Shown here in pieces: positions 42,396 through 50,558 of a DNA stretch of 64,000 nucleotides. The notes beneath the pieces are model-generated. The model worked only from the letters and a program-made list of their open reading frames with translations. It did not search any database and was not told the origin of the DNA. The first letter of the stretch is position 1. Every line of letters begins with the position of its first letter. The stretch covers positions 1 through 64,000 of the forward strand of contig CBDIHL010000014.1 in assembly GCA_965279125.1 (NCBI GenBank), given 5' to 3'. Source of the DNA: Dinoroseobacter sp965279125. Its GTDB lineage: Bacteria > Pseudomonadota > Alphaproteobacteria > Rhodobacterales > Rhodobacteraceae. The translations under genes and the position numbers were made by a program.

Positions 42396-42929
42396 TCAAT
42401 TTTCTACAGGCCGCATTTCATCTCGGCAGCGGCGCATAGCGGATTGGTAATGCTGCGCCGAAATACACAGCGCTTCGATCTCGTCCTCGCGCAAAGCCCG
42501 CACCACTTTCGCCGGTGATCCGACCACAAGGCTGCCATCCGGGATCACCTTACCTTGCGTTACCAATGCCCCTGCCCCGATCAGGCAATCCTTGCCAATG
42601 ATCGCGCCATCAAGCACACAGGCCCCCATGCCAATCAACGTGTTATCCCCGATCGTGCATCCGTGCAGCATTGCCTGATGACCGATGGTGCATCCCGCGC
42701 CGACCGTTAACGGATACTGCATTTCAGTGTGCAGCACGCAGCATTCCTGAATGTTTGTACCATCACCGATCACAATCGGCTCGTTATCGCCGCGCAAAGT
42801 CGCGTTGAACCAAACAGACGTCGCCTCGCCCAATGTAATGGCGCCGATGACATTCGCGTTGTCTGCGATCCAATAATCACCAGAACTTGGCGTTTCGGGT
42901 TGCAAATTTCCGAGCCTATACAAAGTCAT
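42396..42929 (-). CDS. Gamma-class carbonic anhydrase family protein
   Basis: Left-handed beta-helix protein built of hexapeptide repeats (IGDGTNI, VGAGCTIGHQAML, IGDNTLIGMGACVL, IGKDCLIGAGALV), 177 aa. The three metal-binding histidines of gamma carbonic anhydrases are present as His67, His84 and His89. Whether it is active is uncertain, because many bacterial YrdA-like relatives show little activity. Its ATG overlaps the gmk stop (ATGA), so it is translated with guanylate kinase. Confidence 0.88.
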   Translation of the reverse strand: MTLYRLGNLQPETPSSGDYWIADNANVIGAITLGEATSVWFNATLRGDNEPIVIGDGTNIQECCVLHTEMQYPLTVGAGCTIGHQAMLHGCTIGDNTLIGMGACVLDGAIIGKDCLIGAGALVTQGKVIPDGSLVVGSPAKVVRALREDEIEALCISAQHYQSAMRRCRDEMRPVEN

Positions 42930-43567
42930 GAATGGCGATCCTCAAATTCTGCATTCAACGATCTAACAACGTCCACAAGACCGGGTTGTTGGCTGCGGCG
43001 CAGCCGCTCAGCGCTTAGGATCGTTTGTAAGCGGGATTCGGTCTGGTCGAGATTGTCATTCACCAAAACATAGTCGTATTCCGGCCAATGGCTGATTTCA
43101 TCGCGACTTTTCTGCATTCGTTTCTCGATCACCTCGTCACTATCTTGGGCGCGCTGGATCAGACGGCGCTCTAGCTCCGGGATGGAAGGCGGTAGGATGA
43201 AAATCGACAACGCATATTTGCCAAGGCTCGACTCACGCACCTGCTGACCGCCTTGCCAGTCGATGTCGAACAGAACATCGCGGCCTTCGTCGATCGCGGC
43301 CTGAACCGGGCCTTTCGGTGATCCATAGAAGTTCCCGAACACTTCGGCATGTTCCAGCATTTCGCCTTTTTGAACAAGGCCTTGAAAGCTGTCTTTTGTG
43401 TGGAAATAATATTCCTTCCCGTCCGTCTCGCCCGGACGGGGGAGGCGAGTTGTCGCCGAAACAGAAAAGCTGAGCGCCGGATCCCAATCCATAAGCCGCC
43501 GCGCCAGCGTGGATTTGCCTGCCCCTGATGGGGACGATAGGATGACAAGAAGACCGCGCCGTTTCAA
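42926..43567 (-). CDS. gmk: Guanylate kinase
   Basis: Phosphorylates GMP to GDP. P-loop SSPSGAGKSTLARRL at the N-terminus, GMP-binding SATTRLPRPGETDGKEYYF, GEMLEHAEVFGNFYGSP, and DIDWQGGQQVR, all diagnostic. I place the start at TTG 43567 (MKRRGLLVILSSPSG): a GGAG at 43575-43578 sits 7 nt upstream and other Gmk proteins begin at this point. The open frame up to TTG 43609 would add 14 residues overlapping yicC, with no ribosome site. 213 aa. It lies 4 nt after the yicC stop. Confidence 0.94.
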   Translation of the reverse strand: MKRRGLLVILSSPSGAGKSTLARRLMDWDPALSFSVSATTRLPRPGETDGKEYYFHTKDSFQGLVQKGEMLEHAEVFGNFYGSPKGPVQAAIDEGRDVLFDIDWQGGQQVRESSLGKYALSIFILPPSIPELERRLIQRAQDSDEVIEKRMQKSRDEISHWPEYDYVLVNDNLDQTESRLQTILSAERLRRSQQPGLVDVVRSLNAEFEDRHS

Positions 43568-43571
43568 AGAC

Positions 43572-44468
43572 TTACTCCACGTTTTGGATTTGCTCACGCA
43601 ACTGATCAATCACCGTCTTCAAGGCTAGACCGATCCGCGTCAAGTCGGCATCTCCGGATTTCGAACATAACGTGTTGGCCTCGCGATTGAATTCTTGGCA
43701 CAAAAAGTCGAACTTACGACCAACAGGCCCGTCGGTTTGCATAAGATCATGCGCGGCTTGGCAATGTGCTTTGAGGCGATCGAGCTCTTCAGTGATATCC
43801 GCTTTGACAACAAGCAAGGCCAGTTCCTGCGCGATGCGATCTTTGTCGATGTCAACCGAATCTATGATGCGCTTCATATTTTCGGTCAGTGCGGCTTTTA
43901 ACTTTTCTTCCCTTGCCTTAGCAGCCAGGCTTGAAGCTTCAAGGTAGGTTTCAATCTCGCTCAACTGCCGTTTTATGATCTGTGTAAGGGCTGCCCCTTC
44001 TGACTGCCTCGCGTGTTGAAACGCATCCAGAAGGCTTGGAATATCCTTAAGCAGGCTTTCGCAGAGCGCTGTCGCGGCTTCGGGTGCCAGCTCCTCTGTG
44101 GCCGTCAAGCTGCGGCTTTGAAGCAGATCAAAGGATGTTGGTTTCGCCAATGCGATGCCCTTCGCCTCAGCTGCCGTTTCGAGCAATGCGATTTGATCCA
44201 ATAAGCTGCCCAACGCGCTGGTGTTGAGCCTCGCTGGCCCTTCATCCTTCCGTGCTAAACGCAGTGATAGGCTCACAGATCCGCGCCCAATTTCAGTTGA
44301 TAACAGTTTGCGTGCAGAGGCCTCTAAACCCGGCACCCAATCTGGCAATCGGGTCCGAATATCGAGGCCCTTGGCATTGACGCTGCGCAACTCCCACGAG
44401 GCTGACCAACTGGAAGGCGCATCAATCACCCGCTCGGCGCTGGCATACCCCGTCATTGATTTCAGCAT
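43572..44468 (-). CDS. yicC: YicC/YloC family endoribonuclease-like protein
   Basis: Conserved protein of 298 aa with the YicC N-terminal domain (MLKSMTGYASAE, then WELRSVNAKGLDIRTRLP) and the DUF1732 C-terminus (ELDRLKAHCQAAHDLM, GRKFDFLCQEFNREANTLCSK). Members of the family have been shown to cleave RNA in E. coli and Bacillus; the target here is unknown. ATG 44468 has AAAGGGT upstream; the longer frame from 44522 lacks homology. It sits upstream of gmk, as in most proteobacteria. Confidence 0.92.
   Translation of the reverse strand: MLKSMTGYASAERVIDAPSSWSASWELRSVNAKGLDIRTRLPDWVPGLEASARKLLSTEIGRGSVSLSLRLARKDEGPARLNTSALGSLLDQIALLETAAEAKGIALAKPTSFDLLQSRSLTATEELAPEAATALCESLLKDIPSLLDAFQHARQSEGAALTQIIKRQLSEIETYLEASSLAAKAREEKLKAALTENMKRIIDSVDIDKDRIAQELALLVVKADITEELDRLKAHCQAAHDLMQTDGPVGRKFDFLCQEFNREANTLCSKSGDADLTRIGLALKTVIDQLREQIQNVE
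43575..43578 (-). promoter_or_regulatory. Ribosome binding site that decides the gmk start
   Basis: GGAG on the minus strand, 7 nt before TTG 43567. It overlaps the last codons and stop of yicC (TAA at 43572-43574), suggesting re-initiation after yicC. No comparable site precedes the alternative starts GTG 43597 or TTG 43609. Confidence 0.7.
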
Positions 44469-44595
44469 TAGCGTTAACCCTTTCGATAGGTTTTGAATGA
44501 GTTTTTCACAAAAACCTGTCAAATACAGCCCGTGGGTAAGCTGAAAGTATGCCGTGGTCCATGGGAAGACGTTTGTTGCTGGGCTGAGATATCAC

Positions 44596-44613
44596 TGTCG
44601 TTCGGCAACGACA
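44596..44613. repeat. Inverted repeat in the leader of the PAS-domain gene
   Basis: TGTCGTT (44596-44602) and AACGACA (44607-44613) form perfect 7-bp arms around CGGC, 48 nt before ATG 44662. There is no T-run, so it is not a terminator; an operator or a leader hairpin is possible. The same spacer also has AGGTTTT and AAAACCT arms nearer yicC. Confidence 0.5.
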
Positions 44614-44661
44614 ATCGTCCCGCTTGGGCACGCAACGGCACAAAAAATTTGGAGCGATGTA

Positions 44662-45348
44662 ATGCGATATTCGGGAGATTTCGATAAGCCAATGATTAGC
44701 CTGTATGGCCCAAACGCAGATAGCCAAGTGGTCGACTTGTGGCGAAAGAAAGAGACGTCACGCAGCCGCATCGCCTCGGAAGTTCTTGATTATTGGGATA
44801 CTTTACGTGACGGAGCTGCTTTGCCGCAACGCATGGAAATAGACCCATCACGGATGGGGGACGCACTTCCGTATGTCTTCTTGCTTGAGCATTTGGCCCC
44901 CGGCATCGCGCGCTTGCGGCTGGCCGGGCGTCACTTGCACGATCTGATGGGGCGAGATGTCTCTGGCTCACCCGTCACTTCGTTCTGCGCGCCAGGTGCG
45001 CGGGCTGAGATGCTGCCCTTGCTCGAAGCCGTGTTTGACGAACCGGCTTGTCTGTCATTGGATTTGGTGGCGCGGCGTGCGGGAAAACCGGCAAAGGCGG
45101 CAGAGATGTTAATCTTACCGATGGCGGATCGGACCGGACAAGTGACGCGCGCCCTTGGGTGTTTGGTTGCGCGGGGTCCGATTGAGTTCGCGCCTTACCG
45201 CTTCGAGGTCGAAGACGCTCGGCTGACATATTTGCCAAAACGGGTTGCCATGCCGCTACCTAGGGACAAAAACACGGCTCTGAAAACGATACAGACCGAC
45301 ATGGATTGGAAATCCACGTCGGTCCCTTGGTTGAAGGTCGTTCGGTAA
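44662..45348 (+). CDS. PAS domain-containing protein (PAS_5 family)
   Basis: 228-aa protein of the PAS_5 type found in many alphaproteobacteria, usually without an output domain. Visible hallmarks: ASEVLDYWDTLRDGAALPQRMEIDP split across residues 30-54, then PYVFLLEHLAPGIARLRLAGRHLHDLMGRDVSG in outline, and a second strand set LILPMADRTGQVTRALGCLV. These match the pattern of a haem- or ligand-free PAS core. Function is unknown. ATG 44662 has GGAG at 44651-44654; the frame from 44554 lacks both homology and a ribosome site. Confidence 0.8.
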   Translation: MRYSGDFDKPMISLYGPNADSQVVDLWRKKETSRSRIASEVLDYWDTLRDGAALPQRMEIDPSRMGDALPYVFLLEHLAPGIARLRLAGRHLHDLMGRDVSGSPVTSFCAPGARAEMLPLLEAVFDEPACLSLDLVARRAGKPAKAAEMLILPMADRTGQVTRALGCLVARGPIEFAPYRFEVEDARLTYLPKRVAMPLPRDKNTALKTIQTDMDWKSTSVPWLKVVR

Positions 45349-45365
45349 GGCTTTGTTTTGCCTGC

Positions 45366-46730
45366 CTATGCTGCCGCTTGGTTGCGGCGGTGCTCGCTGA
45401 TTTCTTCAGCGACCAGGAAGGCCAACTCCAGCGATTGCGAAGCGTTGAGGCGTGGGTCACAGGCTGTGTGATAGCGCGAGGACAGATCATCATCACTTAC
45501 CGCACGCACACCGCCAGTGCATTCGGTGACGTCTTTGCCGGTCATCTCGAAATGCACACCGCCTGGATAAGTGCCTTCGGCGTTGTGAATATCAAAGAAC
45601 TCGCGCACTTCGCGCAGCACCGACTCGAACGGGCGCGTTTTGTAGCCAGACTCGCTCTTGATCGTGTTGCCATGCATCGGATCGCAGGACCAAACAACAT
45701 TGGCACCTTCTTCCTGAACGGCCTTGATCAAACGCGGCAGGTGATCGCCAACACTGCCTGCCCCAAAGCGTGCAATCAGCGTCAGGCGGCCTGGAATGTT
45801 CTCTGGGTTCAGCTTTGAAATCAAAACTTTAAGATCGTCAGCCGAGATCGTCGGACCGCATTTCAACCCGATAGGGTTCTGCACTCCACGCAGAAACTCG
45901 ACATGCGCACCGTCCGGCTGGCGCGTGCGGTCGCCGATCCAAAGCATATGCCCGGAGCCCGCGACCGGCAATCCGGTGGTGCTGTCAGTCCGGCACAAAG
46001 CTTCTTCATATTCCAACAGCAGCGCTTCGTGGCTGGTGTAGAAATCAACCGCCGACAGGCTGTGTGCCGTATCAGGGTTAACGCCAGCGGCATTCATGAA
46101 GTCGAGCGCATCGGAAATCCGGTTCGCCATATCAGCGTATTTCGCGGCTTTCTCGCCTTCTACAAAGCCCAGCGTCCAGCCATGGACGTGGTGCACATCC
46201 GCATAGCCTCCGGTTGAGAACGCGCGCAGCAAGTTCAGCGAGGCTGCGGCTTGGGTATAGGCTTGCAACATGCGCTGGGGATCTGGGATGCGCGACGCGG
46301 GCGTGAAGTCGATATCGTTAATGATATCACCGCGGTAGCTTGGCAGCTCGATCCCATTAACTGTTTCGGTTGCGGCCGAGCGGGGCTTGGCGAACTGGCC
46401 TGCCATGCGGCCCACTTTGACGACCGGACATTTGGCCCCGAAGGTCAGAACCATCGCCATTTGCAGCATGACGCGGAAGGTGTCGCGGATGCCGTCGGCG
46501 CTGAATTCACCAAAGCTTTCGGCGCAATCGCCGCCTTGCAGCAAAAACGCCTCGCCATTGGAGACCTGACCGAGCGCCTTGGTTAATTTGCGCGCCTCGC
46601 CCGCAAAGACCAGTGGCGGATAGTTCGACAGGCGCGTTTCAACCTGCGCCAAGGCACTGGCATCGGTATACTCTGGCATTTGCACACGCGGCAGGGTGCG
46701 CCAATCGGATTTGGTCCAAGCTTTGGTCAT
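45366..46730 (-). CDS. Class II 3-deoxy-7-phosphoheptulonate (DAHP) synthase
   Basis: First committed step of aromatic amino-acid synthesis: phosphoenolpyruvate plus erythrose 4-phosphate to DAHP. It belongs to the plant/Mycobacterium-like class II, not AroFGH: WRTLPRVQMPEY near the start, LLQGGDCAESF with the metal-binding Cys, MPDFTP-type region, KCGPTISADDLK, VVWSCDPMHGNT with a metal His, and GVHFEMTGKDVTECTGG. 454 aa is normal. AGGAGG precedes ATG 46730. The upstream region contains three hairpins (see separate entries). Other shikimate genes in the window are aroQ and aroB-aroK, not linked to it. Confidence 0.94.
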   Translation of the reverse strand: MTKAWTKSDWRTLPRVQMPEYTDASALAQVETRLSNYPPLVFAGEARKLTKALGQVSNGEAFLLQGGDCAESFGEFSADGIRDTFRVMLQMAMVLTFGAKCPVVKVGRMAGQFAKPRSAATETVNGIELPSYRGDIINDIDFTPASRIPDPQRMLQAYTQAAASLNLLRAFSTGGYADVHHVHGWTLGFVEGEKAAKYADMANRISDALDFMNAAGVNPDTAHSLSAVDFYTSHEALLLEYEEALCRTDSTTGLPVAGSGHMLWIGDRTRQPDGAHVEFLRGVQNPIGLKCGPTISADDLKVLISKLNPENIPGRLTLIARFGAGSVGDHLPRLIKAVQEEGANVVWSCDPMHGNTIKSESGYKTRPFESVLREVREFFDIHNAEGTYPGGVHFEMTGKDVTECTGGVRAVSDDDLSSRYHTACDPRLNASQSLELAFLVAEEISEHRRNQAAA

Positions 46731-46745
46731 GTCGTGTCCTCCTGC

Positions 46746-46800
46746 CCGGCGGTCCCGCCGGCGATACTTCGGTAGGTCTCGTAACGGCTTGCAGAGACCT
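46746..46800 (-). promoter_or_regulatory. Two hairpins in the leader of DAHP synthase
   Basis: CCGGCG (46746-46751) with CGCCGG (46756-46761) forms a compact stem ending 3 nt from the AGGAGG ribosome site (46738-46743), and AGGTCTC (46774-46780) with GAGACCT (46794-46800) forms a second stem with a 13-nt loop. The first could hinder ribosome access. No leader peptide rich in Phe, Tyr or Trp was found. Confidence 0.4.
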
Positions 46801-46864
46801 TGCCAACCCGGCTTTTTCCCAAGTTTCTAGGGGGTGGGGGCGCTAACACTGTGCGGCGCTGCCC

Positions 46865-46902
46865 AAAAAAGTGGCAAATCGCGAAACGCGAGAACTTGCC
46901 AC
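46865..46902 (-). terminator. Minus-strand Rho-independent terminator upstream of DAHP synthase
   Basis: GTGGCAA (46871-46877) pairs with TTGCCAC (46896-46902), and the interior adds TCGCG (46879-46883) with CGCGA (46887-46891). On the minus strand this is followed directly by T6 (plus-strand A6 at 46865-46870). No minus-strand gene ends before it: the gene upstream is glxA-like on the plus strand. It is either the end of a short unannotated transcript or an attenuator about 135 nt ahead of the DAHP synthase start. Confidence 0.75.
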
Positions 46903-46979
46903 CTGCCCAAAAAGCTGTTTCGGTCCTCAGTGGATCGCGGTCGACAAGGGCTGCCCCAGCAACAAGGAAGTGCCGTACG

Positions 46980-47975
46980 ATGGCAGATTTGCGCCTGATG
47001 GCCGATGGAGGCGTGAAACCGAAGCGGTTTGTCTTTGTCCTGCTCGATCAGTTTACCATGTTGTGTTTTTCCTGCGCTGTTGAGGCGCTGAGGATCGCAA
47101 ACCGCATGAGCGGCAAGCGTCTTTATGAATGGTCCTTGGCCGGAGATGGCGGCGAGATTGTCTATTGCAGCGCGGGCACCGGCTTCAAACTGGACATGGA
47201 TCTGGAAGAGCTGGAGCGCGAAGATGTGGCGCTGATCTGTGGCGGCATTGATGTGCAAGCCGCGACCACCAAGAAACTGCTCAACTGGCTGCGGCGCGAA
47301 GCCCGGCGCGGTGTGACCATGGGCGGGCTTTGCACGGCGGGGTATTCCCTGGCGCGTGCCGGGCTGCTCGATGGCAAGCGCGCGACGATCCATTGGGAAA
47401 ACCAGGACAGCTTTTCCGAGGAATTTGAAGAGGTTGAGCTGACCAAATCGGTTTTTGTCGTGGACGGAAACCGGATCACGACCGCAGGTGGGACCGCCTC
47501 GATTGATTTGATGCTGAAGCTGATTGCCGAAGATTACGGGGAAGAGTTGGCCAATACCGTCGCCGATCAGCTGATCTATTCGTCGATCCGAACCGATCAG
47601 GATACCCAGCGTCTGTCGATCCCGACGCGCATTGGCGTGCGCCATCCCAAGCTGAGCCAAGTGATTCAGATGATGGAAAGCCATATCGAAGAGCCGATCA
47701 GCCCGTCGATCCTTGCGCGCGATGTCGGCATGTCCACCCGCCAGCTGGAACGGCTGTTTCGGCGCTATCTGAACCGCTCGCCAAAACGCTATTACATGGA
47801 GTTGCGCCTGCAAAAAGCGCGTAACCTGTTGATGCAGACGGATATGAGCGTGATTAACGTGGCGCTGGCCTGCGGCTTTGCCTCGCCTTCGCACTTCTCA
47901 AAATGCTACCGCGCGCATTACGATACCACGCCCTACCGCGAGCGTGGTAGCCAGGGAACACGCCTGAGCGTTTAG
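46980..47975 (+). CDS. GlxA family transcriptional regulator (AraC type with DJ-1/PfpI domain)
   Basis: 331-aa regulator. The N-terminal DJ-1/PfpI-like glutamine-amidotransferase domain (about 18-190) shows FVLLDQFTMLCFSCAVEALRIANR (outline) and TMGGLCTAGYSLARAGLLDGKRAT; the C-terminal AraC domain has two helix-turn-helices, ISPSILARDVGMSTRQLERLF and MSVINVALACGFASPSHFSKCYR. Related proteins govern glycine betaine, carnitine or choline catabolism; the target here is not evident. ATG 46980 (MADLRLMADGG) has AAGGAAG upstream. The stop overlaps the convergent aldose dehydrogenase stop by 4 nt. Confidence 0.9.
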   Translation: MADLRLMADGGVKPKRFVFVLLDQFTMLCFSCAVEALRIANRMSGKRLYEWSLAGDGGEIVYCSAGTGFKLDMDLEELEREDVALICGGIDVQAATTKKLLNWLRREARRGVTMGGLCTAGYSLARAGLLDGKRATIHWENQDSFSEEFEEVELTKSVFVVDGNRITTAGGTASIDLMLKLIAEDYGEELANTVADQLIYSSIRTDQDTQRLSIPTRIGVRHPKLSQVIQMMESHIEEPISPSILARDVGMSTRQLERLFRRYLNRSPKRYYMELRLQKARNLLMQTDMSVINVALACGFASPSHFSKCYRAHYDTTPYRERGSQGTRLSV

Positions 47976-49078
47976 CGGCTGATCCGGTACGCTGCTCCCT
48001 GCCCCACACTGAGAAACCAGATCGATCCGTCTGGCGCTTGGCGGATATCGCGCACGCGCTGGGTTTCGGCGCTTTCGATCTGCTCGACCTCCGTCGCCTC
48101 TTCGCCCGACACATCGAGCCGCGAGATCAGGTTGAATTTCAGGCTGCCCACGAAAATATCGCCCTGCCATTCGGGAAACATCTCGCCTTGGTAAATCATC
48201 ATGCCCGAGGGCGCGATGGACGGGTCCCAGTAATGCGCAGGCTGCTCGAGGCCGGATTTCTCGGTCCCTTCGCCGATGGAAAAGCCCGAGTAGTGCCGCC
48301 CATAGCTGATCACCGGCCAGCCGTAATTGGCACCGGGGCGTACGAAATTAACCTCGTCTCCGCCGCGCGCGCCATGCTCGACCACCCACAGGTTGCCGTT
48401 TGCATCGGTAGCTGCCCCTTGCGGGTTGCGGTGCCCGATTGAGTAGAGCCCCGGACGCGCCCCATCGACGCCCAGAAACGGGTTATCCACAGGGACGCTG
48501 CCATCGCGCGCAATGCGCACGACGCTGCCCGCTTCGATATCCGTCTCTTGCGCCAAATCGCGGTCCCCGCGATCCCCGATGGTGATATAGAGATGCCCAT
48601 CGCTGCCCTCGACGATCCGGCTGCCGAAATGACGCCCGCCGCTTGTGCCGCTGTCCATCTCGAAGATATCGCGGGTGTCTTCAAGCTGCGATCCGTCCAC
48701 GCTGAGCCTGCCAACCGCGACCGCGGTGCCTGCCCCGCGCCCCTGGTCTTTGGCGTAGCTTAGAAACACCTCCCGGGTTTGTGCGAAGTCGGACGGGATC
48801 ATCACATCCAGCAAACCGCCCTGCCCGTTCACATCGACCTGCGGAAGACCTGCGACGGTTTGCACCTCGCCCTCGGCGCTGAACGATAGCAGGCGGCCAC
48901 CGCGCTCGGTGATCAAGACGCCGCCTTCGGGAAGAAAGCCGATGGCCCAAGGCTCGTCCAGACCGCTGACCATGGCATTGACCGAAACCGCGCCGAGGCT
49001 GGTGCTCAGATCTTGGGCGCTTAGCGGGGTGCTGAGGCCAAGCGCGCTGATCATCGCGATGGATAGGCTCGATTTCAT
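47972..49078 (-). CDS. PQQ-dependent aldose sugar dehydrogenase (YliI-like)
   Basis: Exported soluble quinoprotein with a six-bladed beta-propeller of the glucose/sorbosone dehydrogenase family. Signal peptide at residues 1-22 (ending LSTPLSAQ). Then GLDEPWAIGFLPEGGVLITER, GGRHFGSRIV, LYITIGDRGDR, IGHRNPQGAA, VVEHGARGGDEVN and ANYGWPVISYGRHY, each a family hallmark around the active-site His and PQQ site. 368 aa. ATG 49078 has AGGAG upstream; an earlier in-frame ATG at 49102 does not. PQQ synthesis genes are not in this window. Confidence 0.9.
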   Translation of the reverse strand: MKSSLSIAMISALGLSTPLSAQDLSTSLGAVSVNAMVSGLDEPWAIGFLPEGGVLITERGGRLLSFSAEGEVQTVAGLPQVDVNGQGGLLDVMIPSDFAQTREVFLSYAKDQGRGAGTAVAVGRLSVDGSQLEDTRDIFEMDSGTSGGRHFGSRIVEGSDGHLYITIGDRGDRDLAQETDIEAGSVVRIARDGSVPVDNPFLGVDGARPGLYSIGHRNPQGAATDANGNLWVVEHGARGGDEVNFVRPGANYGWPVISYGRHYSGFSIGEGTEKSGLEQPAHYWDPSIAPSGMMIYQGEMFPEWQGDIFVGSLKFNLISRLDVSGEEATEVEQIESAETQRVRDIRQAPDGSIWFLSVGQGAAYRISR

Positions 49079-49225
49079 GGGGCTCTCCTGCCGTAGGGTC
49101 ATGTGATTCTGTCAAAAAACATAGCGGCGCTGTCTTCCAAGACCAGCCAAGGTGACGCAGGCGTGAAAATGATCAAAAAGTGTTCAAAATACCATTGCGA
49201 GACGCGATGAGACCGCGAAACCTGC

Positions 49226-49254
49226 TTTCCAATCCTCTGCGGCCTGCCTAGATT
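49226..49254 (+). promoter_or_regulatory. Predicted promoter of the branched-chain amino-acid ABC operon
   Basis: TTTCCA at 49226-49231 and TAGATT at 49249-49254 with a 17-nt spacer, placing a start near 49261, about 32 nt before ATG 49293. Match is moderate at both hexamers. Confidence 0.35.
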
Positions 49255-49292
49255 GCGCTTTGGATAACAGTCCAACTTGGGAGACTACAAAA

Positions 49293-50483
49293 ATGAAAAA
49301 GATGCTTCTGGCCAGTGCGGCCACAGCAGTGATGACGACCGGTGCGTTCGCAGCGGGTCATTCGGAAATCAAACTGGGGATCATCCTCGGCTTCACCGGC
49401 CCGATTGAATCGCTGACCCAGCAAATGGCAGGCGGCGCGGAAATCGCGATGGCGGAAGTCACCGAAAGCGGCAACCTGCTGGGCGGGTCTTCCGTGACCG
49501 GCATCCGCGCGGACAGCACCTGCGTTGACGCAGCCGCTGCAACGGCCGCGGCCGAGCGTCTGATCACCTCCGATGGCGTCAAAGGCATCATGGGCGCGGA
49601 TTGCTCCGGTGTGACCGGCGCGATCCTGGCGAATGTTGCTGTGCCAAACGGCATGGTTATGGTGTCGCCGTCGGCAACCTCGCCGGGCCTGTCGACCGCA
49701 GAAGACAACGGCCTGTTCTTCCGCACTGCGCCATCTGATGCCCGTCAGGGTGTTGTGATGACCGAGATCCTGCTTGAGCAGGGCATCGACGAAGTCGCGG
49801 TGACTTACACCAACAACGACTACGGCAAGGGTTTGGCGGACAGCTTCCAGGCGGCTTTCGAGGCAGCTGGCGGCACCGTGACCATCAATACCGCGCATGA
49901 AGACGGCAAGGCTGACTATTCGGCTGAAGTTGGTGCTCTGGCATCTGCAGGCGGCGACCGTCTGGTTGTTGCGGGCTATGTTGACCAGGGCGGCGGCGGC
50001 ATCGTGCGCGCAGCGCTCGACACCGGTGCGTTTGACACGTTCCACTTCCCTGACGGCATGATCTCTGACGCTCTGGCCGAGAACTTCGGCTCGGAAATCG
50101 ACGGCTCCACCGGTCAGAACCCCGGCACCGACAGCGAAGGCGCGTCGATCTTCGGTGATCTGGTTGGCGATGCGTTCAACGCCTCCTCCCCGTTTGCGGC
50201 GGAAAGCTATGACGCAGCAGCGCTGATCATGCTGGCGATGCAGGCGGCAGGCTCGGCTGAGCCCGGCGACTACAAAGATCACATCATGGATGTGGCCAAC
50301 GCCCCCGGCGAGCCAATCCTGCCCGGTGAGCTTGGTAAGGCGCTTCAGATCCTCGCAGATGGTGGCGACATTGACTATGTCGGCGCATCCGCGGTCGAGC
50401 TGATCGGACCCGGCGAATCCGCTGGTAACTACCGTCAGGTCACCTTCGAAAATGGTGAGCTGGTGGTTGTTGGCTTCCGCTGA
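49293..50483 (+). CDS. ABC transporter substrate-binding protein (branched-chain amino-acid type, LivJ-like)
   Basis: Periplasmic binding protein, type 1 fold (Peripla_BP_6). Signal peptide MKKMLLASAATAVMTTGAFA, then the mature start GHSEIKLGIILGFTGPIES, ligand-region VSPSATSPGLS and NDYGKGLADSFQAAF, usual for LivJ/amide-binding proteins. 396 aa. ATG 49293 has a GGGAG site. A terminator hairpin after the gene (50508-50539) separates it from livG, as binding proteins are often expressed above the other subunits. Ligand unproven; the two ATPases and two permeases that follow fit a Liv-type importer. Confidence 0.9.
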   Translation: MKKMLLASAATAVMTTGAFAAGHSEIKLGIILGFTGPIESLTQQMAGGAEIAMAEVTESGNLLGGSSVTGIRADSTCVDAAAATAAAERLITSDGVKGIMGADCSGVTGAILANVAVPNGMVMVSPSATSPGLSTAEDNGLFFRTAPSDARQGVVMTEILLEQGIDEVAVTYTNNDYGKGLADSFQAAFEAAGGTVTINTAHEDGKADYSAEVGALASAGGDRLVVAGYVDQGGGGIVRAALDTGAFDTFHFPDGMISDALAENFGSEIDGSTGQNPGTDSEGASIFGDLVGDAFNASSPFAAESYDAAALIMLAMQAAGSAEPGDYKDHIMDVANAPGEPILPGELGKALQILADGGDIDYVGASAVELIGPGESAGNYRQVTFENGELVVVGFR

Positions 50484-50507
50484 TCCACTGATCTGATACG
50501 AACAATG

Positions 50508-50539
50508 TGCCCGGAACCTATTGGTTTCGGGCATTTTTT
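50508..50539 (+). terminator. Attenuator/terminator after the LivJ-like gene
   Basis: 11-bp stem (one G-U pair), TGCCCGGAACC at 50508-50518 with GGTTTCGGGCA at 50523-50533, loop TATT, then T6 at 50534-50539. It lies 20 nt upstream of the livG start, within what should be one operon, so it most likely reduces downstream expression instead of ending it. Confidence 0.88.
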
Positions 50540-50558
50540 GACATGTGGGGGCGCGAGC

